Source: Pseudomonas protegens
GTDB lineage: Bacteria > Pseudomonadota > Gammaproteobacteria > Pseudomonadales > Pseudomonadaceae
Length of the DNA stretch: 64,000 bases
NCBI RefSeq assembly: GCF_003363755.1
Contig: NZ_CP031396.1
Location: forward strand, 3,727,001-3,791,000
Direction of reading: 5' to 3'
Below the pieces are notes generated by a model. The model ran no database searches. It had not been told where the DNA came from and saw only the letters and a program-made list of their open reading frames with translations. The position numbers and the translations under genes are program-made. Positions 42,085 to 51,634 of the stretch are shown piece by piece. Every line of letters starts with the position of its first letter. Positions within the stretch are counted from its first letter, which is position 1.

Positions 42085-43695
42085 TCAATCCGGCTGGAAC
42101 GGCGATTCGCTGAGGATCACCCCGGTTTCATCCACATAGCGCTGCCATTCCTCCAGCAGCGTGCGCAGTTTTTCCGGTTGGCTCTGGGCCAGGTCGTGAA
42201 TCTCCCCCGGGTCCTGGCCCAGGTCATACAACTGCCAGGTCGCCGGGCCCACCGGCCCGGGGATGTACACCGCCTTCCACTGGCCCTGGCGAATCGCCCG
42301 GCGGCCGAACAGCTCCCAGCCGGTCACCGTGTGCTGGTCATGCACCTGGGCGGTTTCGCCGGAGAGAAAGCCCAGCCAGGACTTGCCCCGCAGTGGCGCC
42401 ACATCACGCCCGCGCCAGCGCTTGCCGGGGTGGCGCACGCCGGCCAGGTCGAGCAGGGTCGGGGTGATGTCCATCACCGTGCCGAAGCCGTGGCTGATCT
42501 GCCCCTTGAGCGGCAGTTGCGGGTAATGCAGCAGCGCCGGCACGCGAATCCCGCCCTGGGTGGTGAAGGCCTTGAACAGCCGCGACGGCGCGGTGGCCGC
42601 CTGGGCCCAGGCCGGGCCGTACCAGACGTAGGAGTTGGCCCGGCCGATGTTCTCCAGGCGGTTGTCGTAGTGCTGGTTGAGGTAGGTCAAAAGCTCCGGG
42701 CCGAACTTGGGAAAGGCCTCCAGCAGCGCGCCCTCGGCGCCGTTGTCGGACATGAACAGGATCAGGGTGTTGTCCAGCTGGCCCTGCTGGCGCAGGTAAT
42801 CCACCACCCGGCCGATGTTCCAGTCCATGCGCTCGACCATCGCCGCATACACCTCCATGGCCCGCGCCGAAACCTGCCGCTGCTCTTCGCTGAGGGCATC
42901 CCACTCGGCGTTCAGGTTGATCAGCGGATGAGGCTCGACCTCGGCATCGATCAGGCCCAGGGCCTTGAGTTTTTCCAGGCGCTCGCGGCGCAGCACCTCG
43001 GGGCCGGCGTCATAGCGGCCGCGGTACTTGGCGACGATTTCCGCCGGGGCCTGCAGCGGCCAGTGGGGCGCCGAGAACGGCAGGTAGGCGAAGAACGGCC
43101 GGCTCTGGTCGCGCTCCTTCAGGTATTGCAAAAGCTTGTCGCCGAAGGCGTCGGAGGAATAGAAATCCGCCGGCAGTTCATCGATGAAACGGTCGTCCTC
43201 GATGTACAGCGCCGGAGTGGATTTCAGCAGCCCGGGGGTGTGCTCATCGTAGGTGGGCTCGAAGCCGTAGTGATTGGCCGCCCCCGGCAGCAGCGAAAAC
43301 GAACGCTCGAAGCCCCGGGCATGGGGCGCGCGCTCGGCGGTCAGCCCCAGGTGCCACTTGCCGCTCATCAGGGTCTGGTAGCCGGCTTCGCGCAGCAGCT
43401 CCGGCAGGGCCACCACGCGGTCGTTGAGGTAACCCTCGTAGCCCGGCTTGCCGATCAGTTCGGGGGTCAGGGCTTCGGCCATGGTGCCGATCCCGGCGAT
43501 GTGATGGTCGGTGCCGGTGAGCAGCATGGAGCGGGTCGGCGAGCAGGTCGGGGCGGTGTGGAAATCGGTCAGGCGCAGACCGTTGAAGGCCAGGGCGTCG
43601 AGGTTCGGCGTGGCGATCTCGCCACCGAAGGCGCCGAGGTCGGAGAAGCCCAGGTCGTCGGCCAGGATCACTAGAAAGTTGGGGCGTTGCGGCAT
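42085..43695 (-). CDS. atsA: Arylsulfatase
   Basis: A 536-residue sulfatase. The formylglycine motif CSPTRSMLLTG is intact (TAPTCSPTRS), with metal ligands in NFLVILADDLGFSDLGAFGG and ILFMSDNGAEG, and KWHLG further on. It matches Pseudomonas AtsA: hydrolysis of aryl sulfate esters to phenols and sulfate during sulfur starvation. No signal peptide, so cytoplasmic like P. aeruginosa AtsA. ATG at 43695 follows CAGGAG. Last gene of the atsBCA-like run, starting 14 bases after atsC. Confidence 0.95.
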   Translation of the reverse strand: MPQRPNFLVILADDLGFSDLGAFGGEIATPNLDALAFNGLRLTDFHTAPTCSPTRSMLLTGTDHHIAGIGTMAEALTPELIGKPGYEGYLNDRVVALPELLREAGYQTLMSGKWHLGLTAERAPHARGFERSFSLLPGAANHYGFEPTYDEHTPGLLKSTPALYIEDDRFIDELPADFYSSDAFGDKLLQYLKERDQSRPFFAYLPFSAPHWPLQAPAEIVAKYRGRYDAGPEVLRRERLEKLKALGLIDAEVEPHPLINLNAEWDALSEEQRQVSARAMEVYAAMVERMDWNIGRVVDYLRQQGQLDNTLILFMSDNGAEGALLEAFPKFGPELLTYLNQHYDNRLENIGRANSYVWYGPAWAQAATAPSRLFKAFTTQGGIRVPALLHYPQLPLKGQISHGFGTVMDITPTLLDLAGVRHPGKRWRGRDVAPLRGKSWLGFLSGETAQVHDQHTVTGWELFGRRAIRQGQWKAVYIPGPVGPATWQLYDLGQDPGEIHDLAQSQPEKLRTLLEEWQRYVDETGVILSESPFQPD

Positions 43696-43709
43696 CGCGG
43701 CACTCCTGT

Positions 43710-44525
43710 TCAGCAAGCAATGAAGGTCAAGGGCAGGTCGCGGATCTGCACCGGCTGCGGTGCCTGGTAGTGATCATCGCGGGTGAGTTCGTGGAGCAGT
43801 TCTTCGCGCAGTTGGTGGAAGTCGAAAGCGCTGCGCTGGCGCGGGTGCGCCAGGGCCACCTCGACCACGCGCTTGATGCGGCCCGGACGCGGCTCCATTA
43901 CCACCACCCGGTCGGCGAGGAAGATCGCTTCCTCGACATCGTGGGTCACCAGTACCGTGGTGATTTTTGCCCGCTCGCGGATCGCCAGCAGCTCGTCCTG
44001 CATCTGCTGGCGGGTCAGGGCATCGAGGGCGCCGAAGGGCTCGTCCAGCAGCAGGATGCGCGGGCTGGCCACCAGCCCACGGGCAATGGCCACCCGCTGC
44101 GCCATGCCGCCAGAGAGCTGATGGGGATAGGCCCGGGTAAAGTCCTTGAGCCCTACCAGCTCGATGAAATCGTCGATCCGCCGCTGGCGCTCGGCGGCGC
44201 TCAAGGGTTCGTTGACCAGGCCCAGGCCGATGTTCTCGGCCACGGTCAGCCAGGGAAACAGACGGTGCTCCTGGAACACAATGCCGCGTTCGCTGCCGAT
44301 ACCGCTGACGGTTTGGCCGTCGACCCGGATCTCGCCGCGAAACTCGGTGTCCAGGCCGATCAGCAGGCGCAGCAGGGTGGACTTGCCGCAGCCGCTGGAA
44401 CCGACGATGGCGACGAACTCGCCCTCGGCGATGTCCAGGTTGAATTCGCGGATCGCCTCCACCTCGCCACCGGCGACGGGGAAGCTCTTGCCCACGTGAT
44501 TGAAGCTGACCAGGGGTGCGTTCAT
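43710..44525 (-). CDS. atsC: ABC transporter ATP-binding protein (sulfate ester uptake)
   Basis: A 271-residue ATPase of the SsuB/TauB type. Walker A GSSGCGKSTLLRLL, Q-loop VFQEHRLFPWLTV, signature LSGGMAQRVAIARGL, Walker B ILLLDEPFGALDALTRQQMQ, H-loop VLVTHDVEEAIFLAD. Overlaps the permease gene by 4 bases (ATGA). Powers import of sulfate esters with AtsB and AtsR. Confidence 0.9.
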   Translation of the reverse strand: MNAPLVSFNHVGKSFPVAGGEVEAIREFNLDIAEGEFVAIVGSSGCGKSTLLRLLIGLDTEFRGEIRVDGQTVSGIGSERGIVFQEHRLFPWLTVAENIGLGLVNEPLSAAERQRRIDDFIELVGLKDFTRAYPHQLSGGMAQRVAIARGLVASPRILLLDEPFGALDALTRQQMQDELLAIRERAKITTVLVTHDVEEAIFLADRVVVMEPRPGRIKRVVEVALAHPRQRSAFDFHQLREELLHELTRDDHYQAPQPVQIRDLPLTFIAC

Positions 44526-46117
44526 GCGTGTCTCCAGCGGGTGGCGCGGGTTTCGAGTTGTTGGCCCAGCAGGTTGAGCAGGGCCCCGGTCAGGCCCACC
44601 AGGAGCATGCCGGCCATGATCAGGTCCATGCGCAGCAGTTGCTGGGCGCTGATCATCTGGCTGCCGATGCCGCCATTGGACGGCATGAAATATTCCGCGC
44701 CGATGGTGCCCATCCAGGCGTAGATCAGGCTGATGCGCAGGCCGGCGAAAATCCCCGGCGCCGCGCCGGGTAGCACCAGCCGGCGCAGGCGTTGCCAGAG
44801 GTTCAGGCGCAGTACCTGGGCGGCCTCCGCCAGTTGTGGTGACAGCTGGGCAACGCTGCGCTGGGTGGCGATGAACAATGGGAAGAAGGCGGCCAGGGCG
44901 ACGAACACCCACTTGGCCAGTTCCCCCAGGCCGAACCAGGCGGTGAGCAGCGGCACCCAGGCGAAAATGGCGATCTGGCGGATGGCGGCCAGGGTCGGTC
45001 CCAGCAGCCGTTCAGCGAGGCGCGACAGCCCCAGCAGCAAGCCCAGGACCAGGCCCAGTCCGCCACCCAGGGCCAGGCCGCCGAGGGCGCGCCCCAGGCT
45101 CAGCCCCATGCCCCCGAGCAAGCTGCCGTCCCGCAGGCCGTCGACGGTGGTGCCCAGCACCACCAGCGGGCTCACCAGAATATTGGCGTCCACCCATTGT
45201 CTTGCGCTCGCCAGCTGCCACAGGCCCAGCAAGGCCAGGGGCAGCAGCCAGGGTTGCAGGCGCTGCCAGCCCTGATAGCGCGGACCGCGGCGCAGAGCGG
45301 CGGTGGCCGGGTGCGGCCAGTGCACCAGGGTGCGATCCAGCCAGCCGATGCCGCGGTCCATGCACACCCCCAGCACGCCGATCACCAGGATGCAGACGAA
45401 GACGATATCCAGCATGAACAGTTGCCGCGCCCAGACCATCAGGTAACCGATGCCTTCGCTGGAGGCCAGCAGCTCCACCGCCAGCAACGAAGTCCAGCCG
45501 GTGGCCAGGGCCAGGCGTACCCCGGCCATGAAGGCCGGCAGCGCGGCGGGCAGCACCAGGCGGCGGATCAGCAAGGCTGGGGGTAGGCGCAGCACCGTGG
45601 CGGCCTCCCGCAGTCTGGGCTGGGCGTCGCGCACGCCCACCAGCGTATGCAAGGTCACCGGCACCACCACGGCCTTGACCAGCACCACCAGCTTGAGCAC
45701 TTCGCCGATGCCGAAAAACACCATGAACAGGGGAATCCAGGCCAGGGTCGGAATCTGCGCCAGGGCGCCGAAGGTGGGGTACACCAGACGCTCCAGGCGC
45801 CGGCTAAAGCCCAGGGCGCCCCCCAACAGGGCACCGGCGGCGATGCCGGCCAGCAAGCCCCAGAACAGCCGTTGCAGGCTGATCGCCAGGTGGCTCCACA
45901 GCTCGCCGCGGCCCAGCTCCAGGGCGCTGCTCCAGACCAGGGCCGGGGCCGGCAGGATCTGTTCGCTCATCCACAGGTTGCGGCTGGCCAGCCACCACAG
46001 GACGAACAGGCTCAGGGGCAGCAGCCAGGGCAGCAGGCGCTGATGGATTGCGGGCCAGCCCGGGCGTCCGGTGGACGGTGCCGCCAGGGGCAGGCTGAGC
46101 AGGGAAACACGGGCCAT
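44522..46117 (-). CDS. atsB: Fused double ABC permease (sulfate ester uptake)
   Basis: A 531-residue membrane protein holding two SsuC/TauC-type permease domains in tandem (residues ~30-260 and ~290-525), each with its own EAA loop (LREAATVLRLPPALLIRRLVLPAALP and LAEAAQVLRLNLWQRLRRLVLPGAAPGIF). One gene thus supplies the two membrane halves that normally come as a homodimer. A fused AtsB was described for the P. putida ats cluster. Good RBS (GGAGGT). Confidence 0.9.
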   Translation of the reverse strand: MARVSLLSLPLAAPSTGRPGWPAIHQRLLPWLLPLSLFVLWWLASRNLWMSEQILPAPALVWSSALELGRGELWSHLAISLQRLFWGLLAGIAAGALLGGALGFSRRLERLVYPTFGALAQIPTLAWIPLFMVFFGIGEVLKLVVLVKAVVVPVTLHTLVGVRDAQPRLREAATVLRLPPALLIRRLVLPAALPAFMAGVRLALATGWTSLLAVELLASSEGIGYLMVWARQLFMLDIVFVCILVIGVLGVCMDRGIGWLDRTLVHWPHPATAALRRGPRYQGWQRLQPWLLPLALLGLWQLASARQWVDANILVSPLVVLGTTVDGLRDGSLLGGMGLSLGRALGGLALGGGLGLVLGLLLGLSRLAERLLGPTLAAIRQIAIFAWVPLLTAWFGLGELAKWVFVALAAFFPLFIATQRSVAQLSPQLAEAAQVLRLNLWQRLRRLVLPGAAPGIFAGLRISLIYAWMGTIGAEYFMPSNGGIGSQMISAQQLLRMDLIMAGMLLVGLTGALLNLLGQQLETRATRWRHA

Positions 46118-46161
46118 GGATGACCTCCGTCGTCGGGTGCTGCATGGCGTGGGTCGATGCC

Positions 46162-46224
46162 GTAGGCGCTGGCTTGTCAGCGAATAAGGGCTGGCGGGCC
46201 TCTTCGCCGGCAAGCCGGCTCCTA
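46162..46224. repeat. REPIN upstream of atsB
   Basis: GTAGGCGCTGGCTTGTCAGC and inverse GCCGGCAAGCCGGCTCCTA. It lies in the 368-base gap between atsB and atsR. Confidence 0.8.
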
Positions 46225-46252
46225 GCTTTTATGCATTTGTGGTCTATTAAGA

Positions 46253-46281
46253 TTCTTATCGATTCTATTAGGAGATAAGAA
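46253..46281 (+). promoter_or_regulatory. Inverted repeat between atsB and atsR
   Basis: TTCTTATC and GATAAGAA, perfect 8-base arms with a 13-base spacer, preceded by GA. It resembles the ATTCTTAA/TTAAGAAT repeat before the sulfate operon (28654). A LysR-type activator site for sulfur limitation is likely. The remaining gap to 46485 is very AT-rich without a gene. Confidence 0.5.
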
Positions 46282-46485
46282 AGGCCATTTAAGGCTTCTG
46301 GCCGACACGCATCCAATGCATTTGAAGAATATTTTTCATGCATTTCATGCATGTTCCCGGGGATGCCCGTGGGTCCTGATTTATTCGAATGAGTTATTAA
46401 AATGTGAATTTATAGTATTTAAATGTTGATCGATTCCGTGCCTACCTTCTGCTCCTCACAGCCTTTGCCATCAGGAGCCGCACCC

Positions 46486-47508
46486 ATGAACCTTCCCTTC
46501 AAACGCGTCATCAGCCTGTTCGCCGCGCCGGCCCTGGCGGGACTGCTGGGTTGCCTGCCGCTGCTGGCCCAGGCCGCCGAGCTCAAGGAAATCCGCATCG
46601 CCGTGCCCGACCTCAGCGCCGGCACCCAGCACAGTGGCGGCGGGGTGGTGGACGTGCTGCGTCAGCAACAGATCTTCGAAAAGGCCTTTGCCGACCAGGG
46701 CATCCAGATCCAGTGGAATTTCTTCAAGGGCGCCGGGCCGGTGATCAACGAAGCCTTCGCCAACGGCCAGGTGGACCTGGCCTATCTCGGCGACCTGGCG
46801 GCCATCATCGGCAAGTCCAACGGCCTGGATACGCGCTTGCTCAGCGCCTCGGCCCGTGGGGTCAAGCATTACCTGGGGGTGGTGCCGGGCTCGGGGATCA
46901 AGACCCTGGAAGACCTCAAGGGCAAGCGCGTGGCGGTGTTCCGGGGCACCGCCACCCAGCTGTCGTTCGACGCTGCCCTGGCCAGCCGGGGCCTGAGCGA
47001 GAAGGACCTGAAAGTGGTCAACCTCGACTTCAACGCGGCGGTGGCGGCCCTGGCGGCCAAGCAGATCGACGCCTCCTGGGGCAGCACCGGGCTTTCCGCC
47101 CTGCGCAGCAAGGGGCTGGCCGAACTGCCCCTGAGCACCAAGGACCTGGGCGGCGCCGGCAGCGTGCAGAGCGTGCTGGTGGGCGCCGGCAAGTTTGTCG
47201 ACGAGCACCCCGAGGCCGTGGAAAAACTGCTCAAGGCCCAGCAGCAGGCCGTAGAGTGGCTGACCCAGGACAGCAACAAGGACGCCTATATCCAGTTGGT
47301 GTCGGGCCTGGCCAGCTACCCGCCGGTGATCTTGCAGGAAGACCTCAAGGACCAGCGCCTGAGTGAAATCTTCCCCTCGACCCTGGACCCGGTGTTCCTC
47401 GGCAAATTGCAGGACTCGGTGGACTTGGCGGCCAAGGAACGGTTGATCCGCAAGCCGTTCAAGGTGGAGGCCTGGGTCGCCCCGCAACTCGCCGCCGCCG
47501 GCCTGTAA
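46486..47508 (+). CDS. atsR: Periplasmic binding protein for sulfate esters
   Basis: A 340-residue SsuA/TauA-type protein with signal peptide (LFAAPALAGLLGCLPLLAQAA/ELKEIRIAVPD). Motifs typical of the family: NEAFANGQVDLAYLGDLAAIIGKSNG, VPGSGIKTLEDLKGKRVAVFRGTATQLSFDAAL, NLDFNAAVAALAAKQIDASWG. Divergent from atsBCA, with which it should form the sulfate ester importer. Confidence 0.88.
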   Translation: MNLPFKRVISLFAAPALAGLLGCLPLLAQAAELKEIRIAVPDLSAGTQHSGGGVVDVLRQQQIFEKAFADQGIQIQWNFFKGAGPVINEAFANGQVDLAYLGDLAAIIGKSNGLDTRLLSASARGVKHYLGVVPGSGIKTLEDLKGKRVAVFRGTATQLSFDAALASRGLSEKDLKVVNLDFNAAVAALAAKQIDASWGSTGLSALRSKGLAELPLSTKDLGGAGSVQSVLVGAGKFVDEHPEAVEKLLKAQQQAVEWLTQDSNKDAYIQLVSGLASYPPVILQEDLKDQRLSEIFPSTLDPVFLGKLQDSVDLAAKERLIRKPFKVEAWVAPQLAAAGL

Positions 47509-47524
47509 CCTCCTCCCTGAACCC

Positions 47525-47659
47525 CTGTAGCCGCTGCCGCAGGCTGCGCCCGGCACCGAAGGGGCCGCTGGGGCCGGCGACGCGGTTTATCTGGAAGAAC
47601 CGGGTGCCGTCTTGCGCCGACTGCGTCGTCGTTCGCAGCCTGCGGCAGCGGCTACAGGG
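47525..47659. repeat. REPIN between atsR and LysR gene
   Basis: TGTAGCCGCTGCCGCAGGCT on the left and GCAGCCTGCGGCAGCGGCTACA on the right form an inverted pair. Confidence 0.85.
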
Positions 47660-48580
47660 TTAGACGGCGATGCTGTGGGTTTGCTGGTCGACCGCCACCA
47701 GCACTTCGATCAACTTGCGCGCCGCTGGCGACAGGCGAAAACCGCTGCGGCTGACGATGCCGCAGCGGGCATTCAGGCTTTCGATGTTCTGCGGCAGGTT
47801 GCGCCAGTGCAGCAGCACCAGCGACCCCTGCTCGATGTCTTCGGCGAAGGCCTCGGCGGTGCCCACGCCAATGGCATTGGACTGGCGGACGATCTTCACC
47901 AGCGCTGGAAAGTGTTCAGTCTCGATGGTCGGTGAAAAGTCGATGCGTCCGCTGAGGTTGGCCAAAAGCTTGCGAATCCCCGGAGGGATCAGGGTGGTGG
48001 CCAGGGGGTAGTCGAACATGTCGTTGGTGGACAGGCTTTCCTTGGCCAACAGCGGGTGCCCGGGGCGGCAGAAGAACACCCCGCGCTTGGGCGTCAGCGG
48101 CTGGGTCTGGTAGTTCGGATCGGCTTCGAAATGGCGGATGTCGGCGATGAAGAACTCGATCTCTTCGCGGTTCAGGCTGCGGCTGAGTTTCTCCCAGTTA
48201 TCCACGGCAAAGCAGGTGCGCACCTTGGGGTGGGCGCTGCTGAACTGCGCCACCGCGTCGGGCACCAGCTTCACCGCCGGCGCCGGACCGCAGCCGAAGC
48301 GCACCTCGCCGGCATCGAGCTTGGTCATCTGGGTCACTTCGCTGCTGAGCAAGGCCGCGCCCTGCACCAGGCTCAAGGCGTGCTGCAGCACCACCTGGCC
48401 TTCCGGGGTGGGGCGCAGGTCCTTGTTGCCACGGTCCACCAGTACGCAGCCGAACTCCTGCTCCAGGCCCTGGATACTGCGGCTGAAGGCCGGCTGGGTG
48501 ATGCCCATCGCGTCGGCGGCACGGACAAAACTGCGGTGTTCATTGAGGGCGATGAAGTAACGCAATTGGCGAAGATCCAT
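47660..48580 (-). CDS. LysR-type regulator (SftR-like) divergent from atsK
   Basis: A 306-residue LTTR. N-terminal HTH MDLRQLRYFIALNEHRSFVRAADAMGITQPAFSRSIQGLEQEFG. The effector domain has GEVRFGCGPAPAVKLVPDAVAQFSSAHPKVRT and EFFIADIRHFEADP. In P. putida S-313 an LTTR (SftR) beside atsK controls sulfate ester genes, and this gene has that place. It shares motifs (FGCGPAPA, FEADPxYxTQ, YGIVSRxGxRLSP) with the LTTR at 51.8 kb, so the two are related paralogs. Confidence 0.88.
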   Translation of the reverse strand: MDLRQLRYFIALNEHRSFVRAADAMGITQPAFSRSIQGLEQEFGCVLVDRGNKDLRPTPEGQVVLQHALSLVQGAALLSSEVTQMTKLDAGEVRFGCGPAPAVKLVPDAVAQFSSAHPKVRTCFAVDNWEKLSRSLNREEIEFFIADIRHFEADPNYQTQPLTPKRGVFFCRPGHPLLAKESLSTNDMFDYPLATTLIPPGIRKLLANLSGRIDFSPTIETEHFPALVKIVRQSNAIGVGTAEAFAEDIEQGSLVLLHWRNLPQNIESLNARCGIVSRSGFRLSPAARKLIEVLVAVDQQTHSIAV

Positions 48581-48762
48581 ATGCTTTCCCGGCATCCGAA
48601 AAATAGCTCGAAGGCATTTGCGACGAGTGAGGCTGAGGTTTTAAATGCAAGCTCTTATTCCGTCAACGAAGCATGTGGTTATCTATTAGATCTAAATAGA
48701 ATATAGATAGAGCGTTGTTTCGCGGCGGTTCCAACCGTAAGCAGTCGATGAGGGTGTACCTG

Positions 48763-49668
48763 ATGAGCAATGCCGCCTTAGCCGTTAAACCCGCTGTTGA
48801 TGCCCTTGAGATCCACCCGGTGGCCGGTCGCATCGGCGCCGAGATCCGTGGCGTGCAACTGTCCGGCGACCTTGATGCCGCCACCGTGGACGCCATCCAG
48901 CAGGCGCTGGTGCAGTACAAGGTGATCTTCTTCCGTGGCCAGACCCACCTCGACGACCAGAGCCAGGAAGCCTTCTCCCACCTGTTGGGCGAGCCGGTGG
49001 CCCACCCCACCGTGCCGGTGCGCGACGGCACCCGCTACCTGTTGGAACTGGACGGCGCCGAGGGTCAGCGGGCCAACTCCTGGCACACCGACGTGACCTT
49101 CGTCGACGCCTACCCGAAAGCCTCGATCCTGCGTTCGGTGGTGGCCCCGGCCGCAGGCGGCGACACGGTGTGGGCCAACACCGCCACCGCCTACAACGAA
49201 CTTCCGGCGGAACTGCGGGAGCTGGCGGACAAACTCTGGGCGGTGCACAGCAACGAATACGACTACGCCGGGGCCAAGCCCGATGTTTCGGCGGAAAAGC
49301 TGGAGCGCTATCGCAAGGTGTTCACCTCGACGGTGTTCGAGACCGAGCACCCGATCGTCCGCGTGCATCCCGAGAGCGGCGAAAAGAGCCTGGTGCTGGG
49401 GCATTTCGTGAAGCGCATCAAGGGCTATTCCCAAGCCGATTCGGCGCACCTGTTCAACCTGCTGCAAAGCCATGTGACCCGCCTGGAAAACACCGTGCGC
49501 TGGCGCTGGAGCGCCGGTGACGTGGCGATCTGGGACAACCGTTCGACCCAGCATTACGCCGTGGACGACTACGGCACCCAGGACCGCATCGTGCGCCGCG
49601 TGACCCTCAAGGGCGACGTCCCGGTGGGCGTGCATGGCCAGCGCAGCCAGACCATCAAAGGCCTCTGA
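48763..49668 (+). CDS. atsK: 2-oxoglutarate-dependent alkylsulfatase (TauD family)
   Basis: A 301-residue Fe(II)/2-oxoglutarate dioxygenase. Iron ligands: HTDVTF (HxD, residues ~108-110) and the distal His in NRSTQHYAVDDYG; 2-oxoglutarate Arg in RIVRRVTLKGD. It matches AtsK, which hydroxylates alkyl sulfate esters so that they fall apart into an aldehyde and sulfate. ATG at 48763 chosen; earlier residues are not family-like. The 182-base gap to the LysR gene contains the palindrome TTAGATCTAA, a possible LTTR site. Confidence 0.93.
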   Translation: MSNAALAVKPAVDALEIHPVAGRIGAEIRGVQLSGDLDAATVDAIQQALVQYKVIFFRGQTHLDDQSQEAFSHLLGEPVAHPTVPVRDGTRYLLELDGAEGQRANSWHTDVTFVDAYPKASILRSVVAPAAGGDTVWANTATAYNELPAELRELADKLWAVHSNEYDYAGAKPDVSAEKLERYRKVFTSTVFETEHPIVRVHPESGEKSLVLGHFVKRIKGYSQADSAHLFNLLQSHVTRLENTVRWRWSAGDVAIWDNRSTQHYAVDDYGTQDRIVRRVTLKGDVPVGVHGQRSQTIKGL

Positions 49669-49701
49669 CCCGCCCCCTCAAGCCCCTACGGGCATTTACC
49701 C

Positions 49702-49904
49702 GATGCACCTGCCCATTGTAGGAGCTGGCTTGCCAGCGAAGGCGGCCCAGAGAGCGCTGCAAGGCTCAAGGGCTTCTTCGCCGGCAAGCCGGCTCCTACG
49801 AGAATTCACGCGATGAACCTGCCCGCTGTAGAGGCTGGTTTGCCAGCGAAGGCGTCCCTGAGAGCGCTGCAATACTTGAGGGCCTCTTCGCCGGCAAGCC
49901 GGCT
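49702..49904. repeat. Tandem pair of REPINs (110-base period)
   Basis: Two imperfect copies of a unit (CGATGCACCTGCCC... and CGATGAACCTGCCC...) 110 bases apart, each with GGCTTGCCAGCGAAGG-type and GCCGGCAAGCCGGCT arms. This fills the gap between atsK and the sulfatase. Confidence 0.85.
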
Positions 49905-49909
49905 GGGGG

Positions 49910-51526
49910 TTACCACACGCCGATCTGCACCAGCTTTTCGCTTTCCGGCTCGCCGTAGCGAAAACGCTGGCCCCGCAGATCGATCTCTTCATGGCTGATG
50001 GTGGTGCGGCGTTTCAGGCCGCGCAGCCATTCCAGCAGATACCCCAGGTGTTCTTCACGCACCGCGGCGTAGGCCGGGTCGGCCCCCAGGTCATGCAGCT
50101 CCTGGGGGTCGTTGTGCAGGTCGAACAGCTGTGGGCGAAAGCCGTCGTAGGCCAGGTACTTCCAGCGTTCGCTGCGCACCATGGTCATGCGGCAACGGTC
50201 GATGGGCTGGCCCAGGCGCTCCCGGGCCGGGGCCTGGAAGGCGTAGTCGTATTCGCTGATGGCGTAGCGGCGCCAGTCCGGTGTCGCGCCGTGCAGCAGC
50301 GGGATCAGCGAGCGGCCTTCCAGGCGATGTTCGGCCCCTGGCAGGCCCAGGGCCTCAAGAAAGGTCGGCAGGGCGTCGATGGTTTCCACCAGGCGCTCAT
50401 CCACGCTGCCACGGCGGCTGTCCGCCGCCGCCCGCGGGTCGCGGACAATCAGCGGCACGCCCACCGCCGGCTCCAGCAGGAACTCCTTTTCCCCCAGGTA
50501 GTGGTCGCCGAGGAAGTCGCCGTGGTCGCTGGTGAAGACGATCAGGGTGTCGTCCCAGCGGCCGTTGCTCTGCAGGACATCCAACAGCCGGCCGAGCTGG
50601 TCGTCCACCTGCTTGATCAGGCCCATGTAGGTCGGCACCACGTTCAGGCGCACTTCATCCCGGGAAAAATTCAGGCTCTCTTCATGCTGGCGGAAGGCAG
50701 CATAGACCGGGTGATCGCTGAGCTGCCCGGGCGCGGCGCGCACCGCCGGGATGACCTGCTCGGGGCCATACAGGGCGTGGTAGGGCGCGGGGGCGATGTA
50801 GGGCCAGTGCGGCTTGATGTAGGACAGGTGCAGGCACCAGGGTTGCTCGCCCTGTTCGCTGATGAAGTCGATGGCGCGGTCGGTGGTGTAGACGGTTTCC
50901 GAATGTTCCTCGGCGACCCGGGCCGGCAGGTGGGCGTTGCGCATCTTCCAGCCGCTGAGGATCTGCCCCTGCTCGCCGGCCCCGGCGTTGGCCCAGTCGT
51001 GCCAGGGGTTGAGCCCGTCGTAGCCGAGGTTGCGCAGGTAATGGGTGTAGGGCGCGGCATCGCGCTTGTCGTCGAAGATCGGGTCGTCGGGGTAGATGCC
51101 GTCGTGGCGCAAGTAGGGCTCGAAGCCGACCTCGTTGAGCGCCTCGGCCTGGGGGCTGTCGGGGTCGATGGCCAGGCGCTGCAAGGCGTCGAGGTTGGGT
51201 GTGGCGTGGGTCTTGCCCACCAGCGCGGTGCGGATGCCGTGGGGCCGCAGGTAGTCGCCCAGGGTCAACTCTTCCAGGGGCAGGGGCACCGCGTTCCAGG
51301 CCACCTGATGGCTGCTGACATAGCGCCCGGTGTAGGCCGACATGCGCGACGGGCCGCAGATGGTGCCCTGGGTGTAGGCGCGGCTGAAGCGCACCCCGGC
51401 GGCGGCCAGGCGATCGATGTTCGGGGTGTGCAGGTGCGGGTGGCCGTAGCACGAGAGGTAATCCCGGCGCAGCTGGTCGCACATGATGTAGAGCACGTTG
51501 CGCACGGGGGAAGGGGTATTGGACAT
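49910..51526 (-). CDS. Second sulfatase / phosphonate monoester hydrolase-type enzyme
   Basis: A 538-residue member of the sulfatase superfamily. Formylglycine motif CGPSR in QGTICGPSRMSAYTG. Metal ligands: LYIMCDQLRRDYLSCYG and VFTSDHGDFLGDHYL; HWPYIAPAPYH. The MCDQLRRDYLSCYGHP opening and CGPSR are typical of the phosphonate-monoester-hydrolase / choline-sulfatase-like branch, different from AtsA. Cytoplasmic. Substrate inferred to be an alkyl or aryl sulfate ester from context. ATG at 51526. Confidence 0.88.
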   Translation of the reverse strand: MSNTPSPVRNVLYIMCDQLRRDYLSCYGHPHLHTPNIDRLAAAGVRFSRAYTQGTICGPSRMSAYTGRYVSSHQVAWNAVPLPLEELTLGDYLRPHGIRTALVGKTHATPNLDALQRLAIDPDSPQAEALNEVGFEPYLRHDGIYPDDPIFDDKRDAAPYTHYLRNLGYDGLNPWHDWANAGAGEQGQILSGWKMRNAHLPARVAEEHSETVYTTDRAIDFISEQGEQPWCLHLSYIKPHWPYIAPAPYHALYGPEQVIPAVRAAPGQLSDHPVYAAFRQHEESLNFSRDEVRLNVVPTYMGLIKQVDDQLGRLLDVLQSNGRWDDTLIVFTSDHGDFLGDHYLGEKEFLLEPAVGVPLIVRDPRAAADSRRGSVDERLVETIDALPTFLEALGLPGAEHRLEGRSLIPLLHGATPDWRRYAISEYDYAFQAPARERLGQPIDRCRMTMVRSERWKYLAYDGFRPQLFDLHNDPQELHDLGADPAYAAVREEHLGYLLEWLRGLKRRTTISHEEIDLRGQRFRYGEPESEKLVQIGVW

Positions 51527-51634
51527 GGGGTTCACCGAGGGGAAGACAGGCGCGTTTTTTCGCCTCCGGCGGGGCCTCCCGGCAAGCGCATTTGCCGAAT
51601 AGTTTCGATGCAGGGCGTGCATCGCTCAGGTCCT

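Noticed and set aside
42178..43674. A 498-codon plus-strand open frame
   Set aside because: Antisense of atsA, which has the sulfatase motifs.
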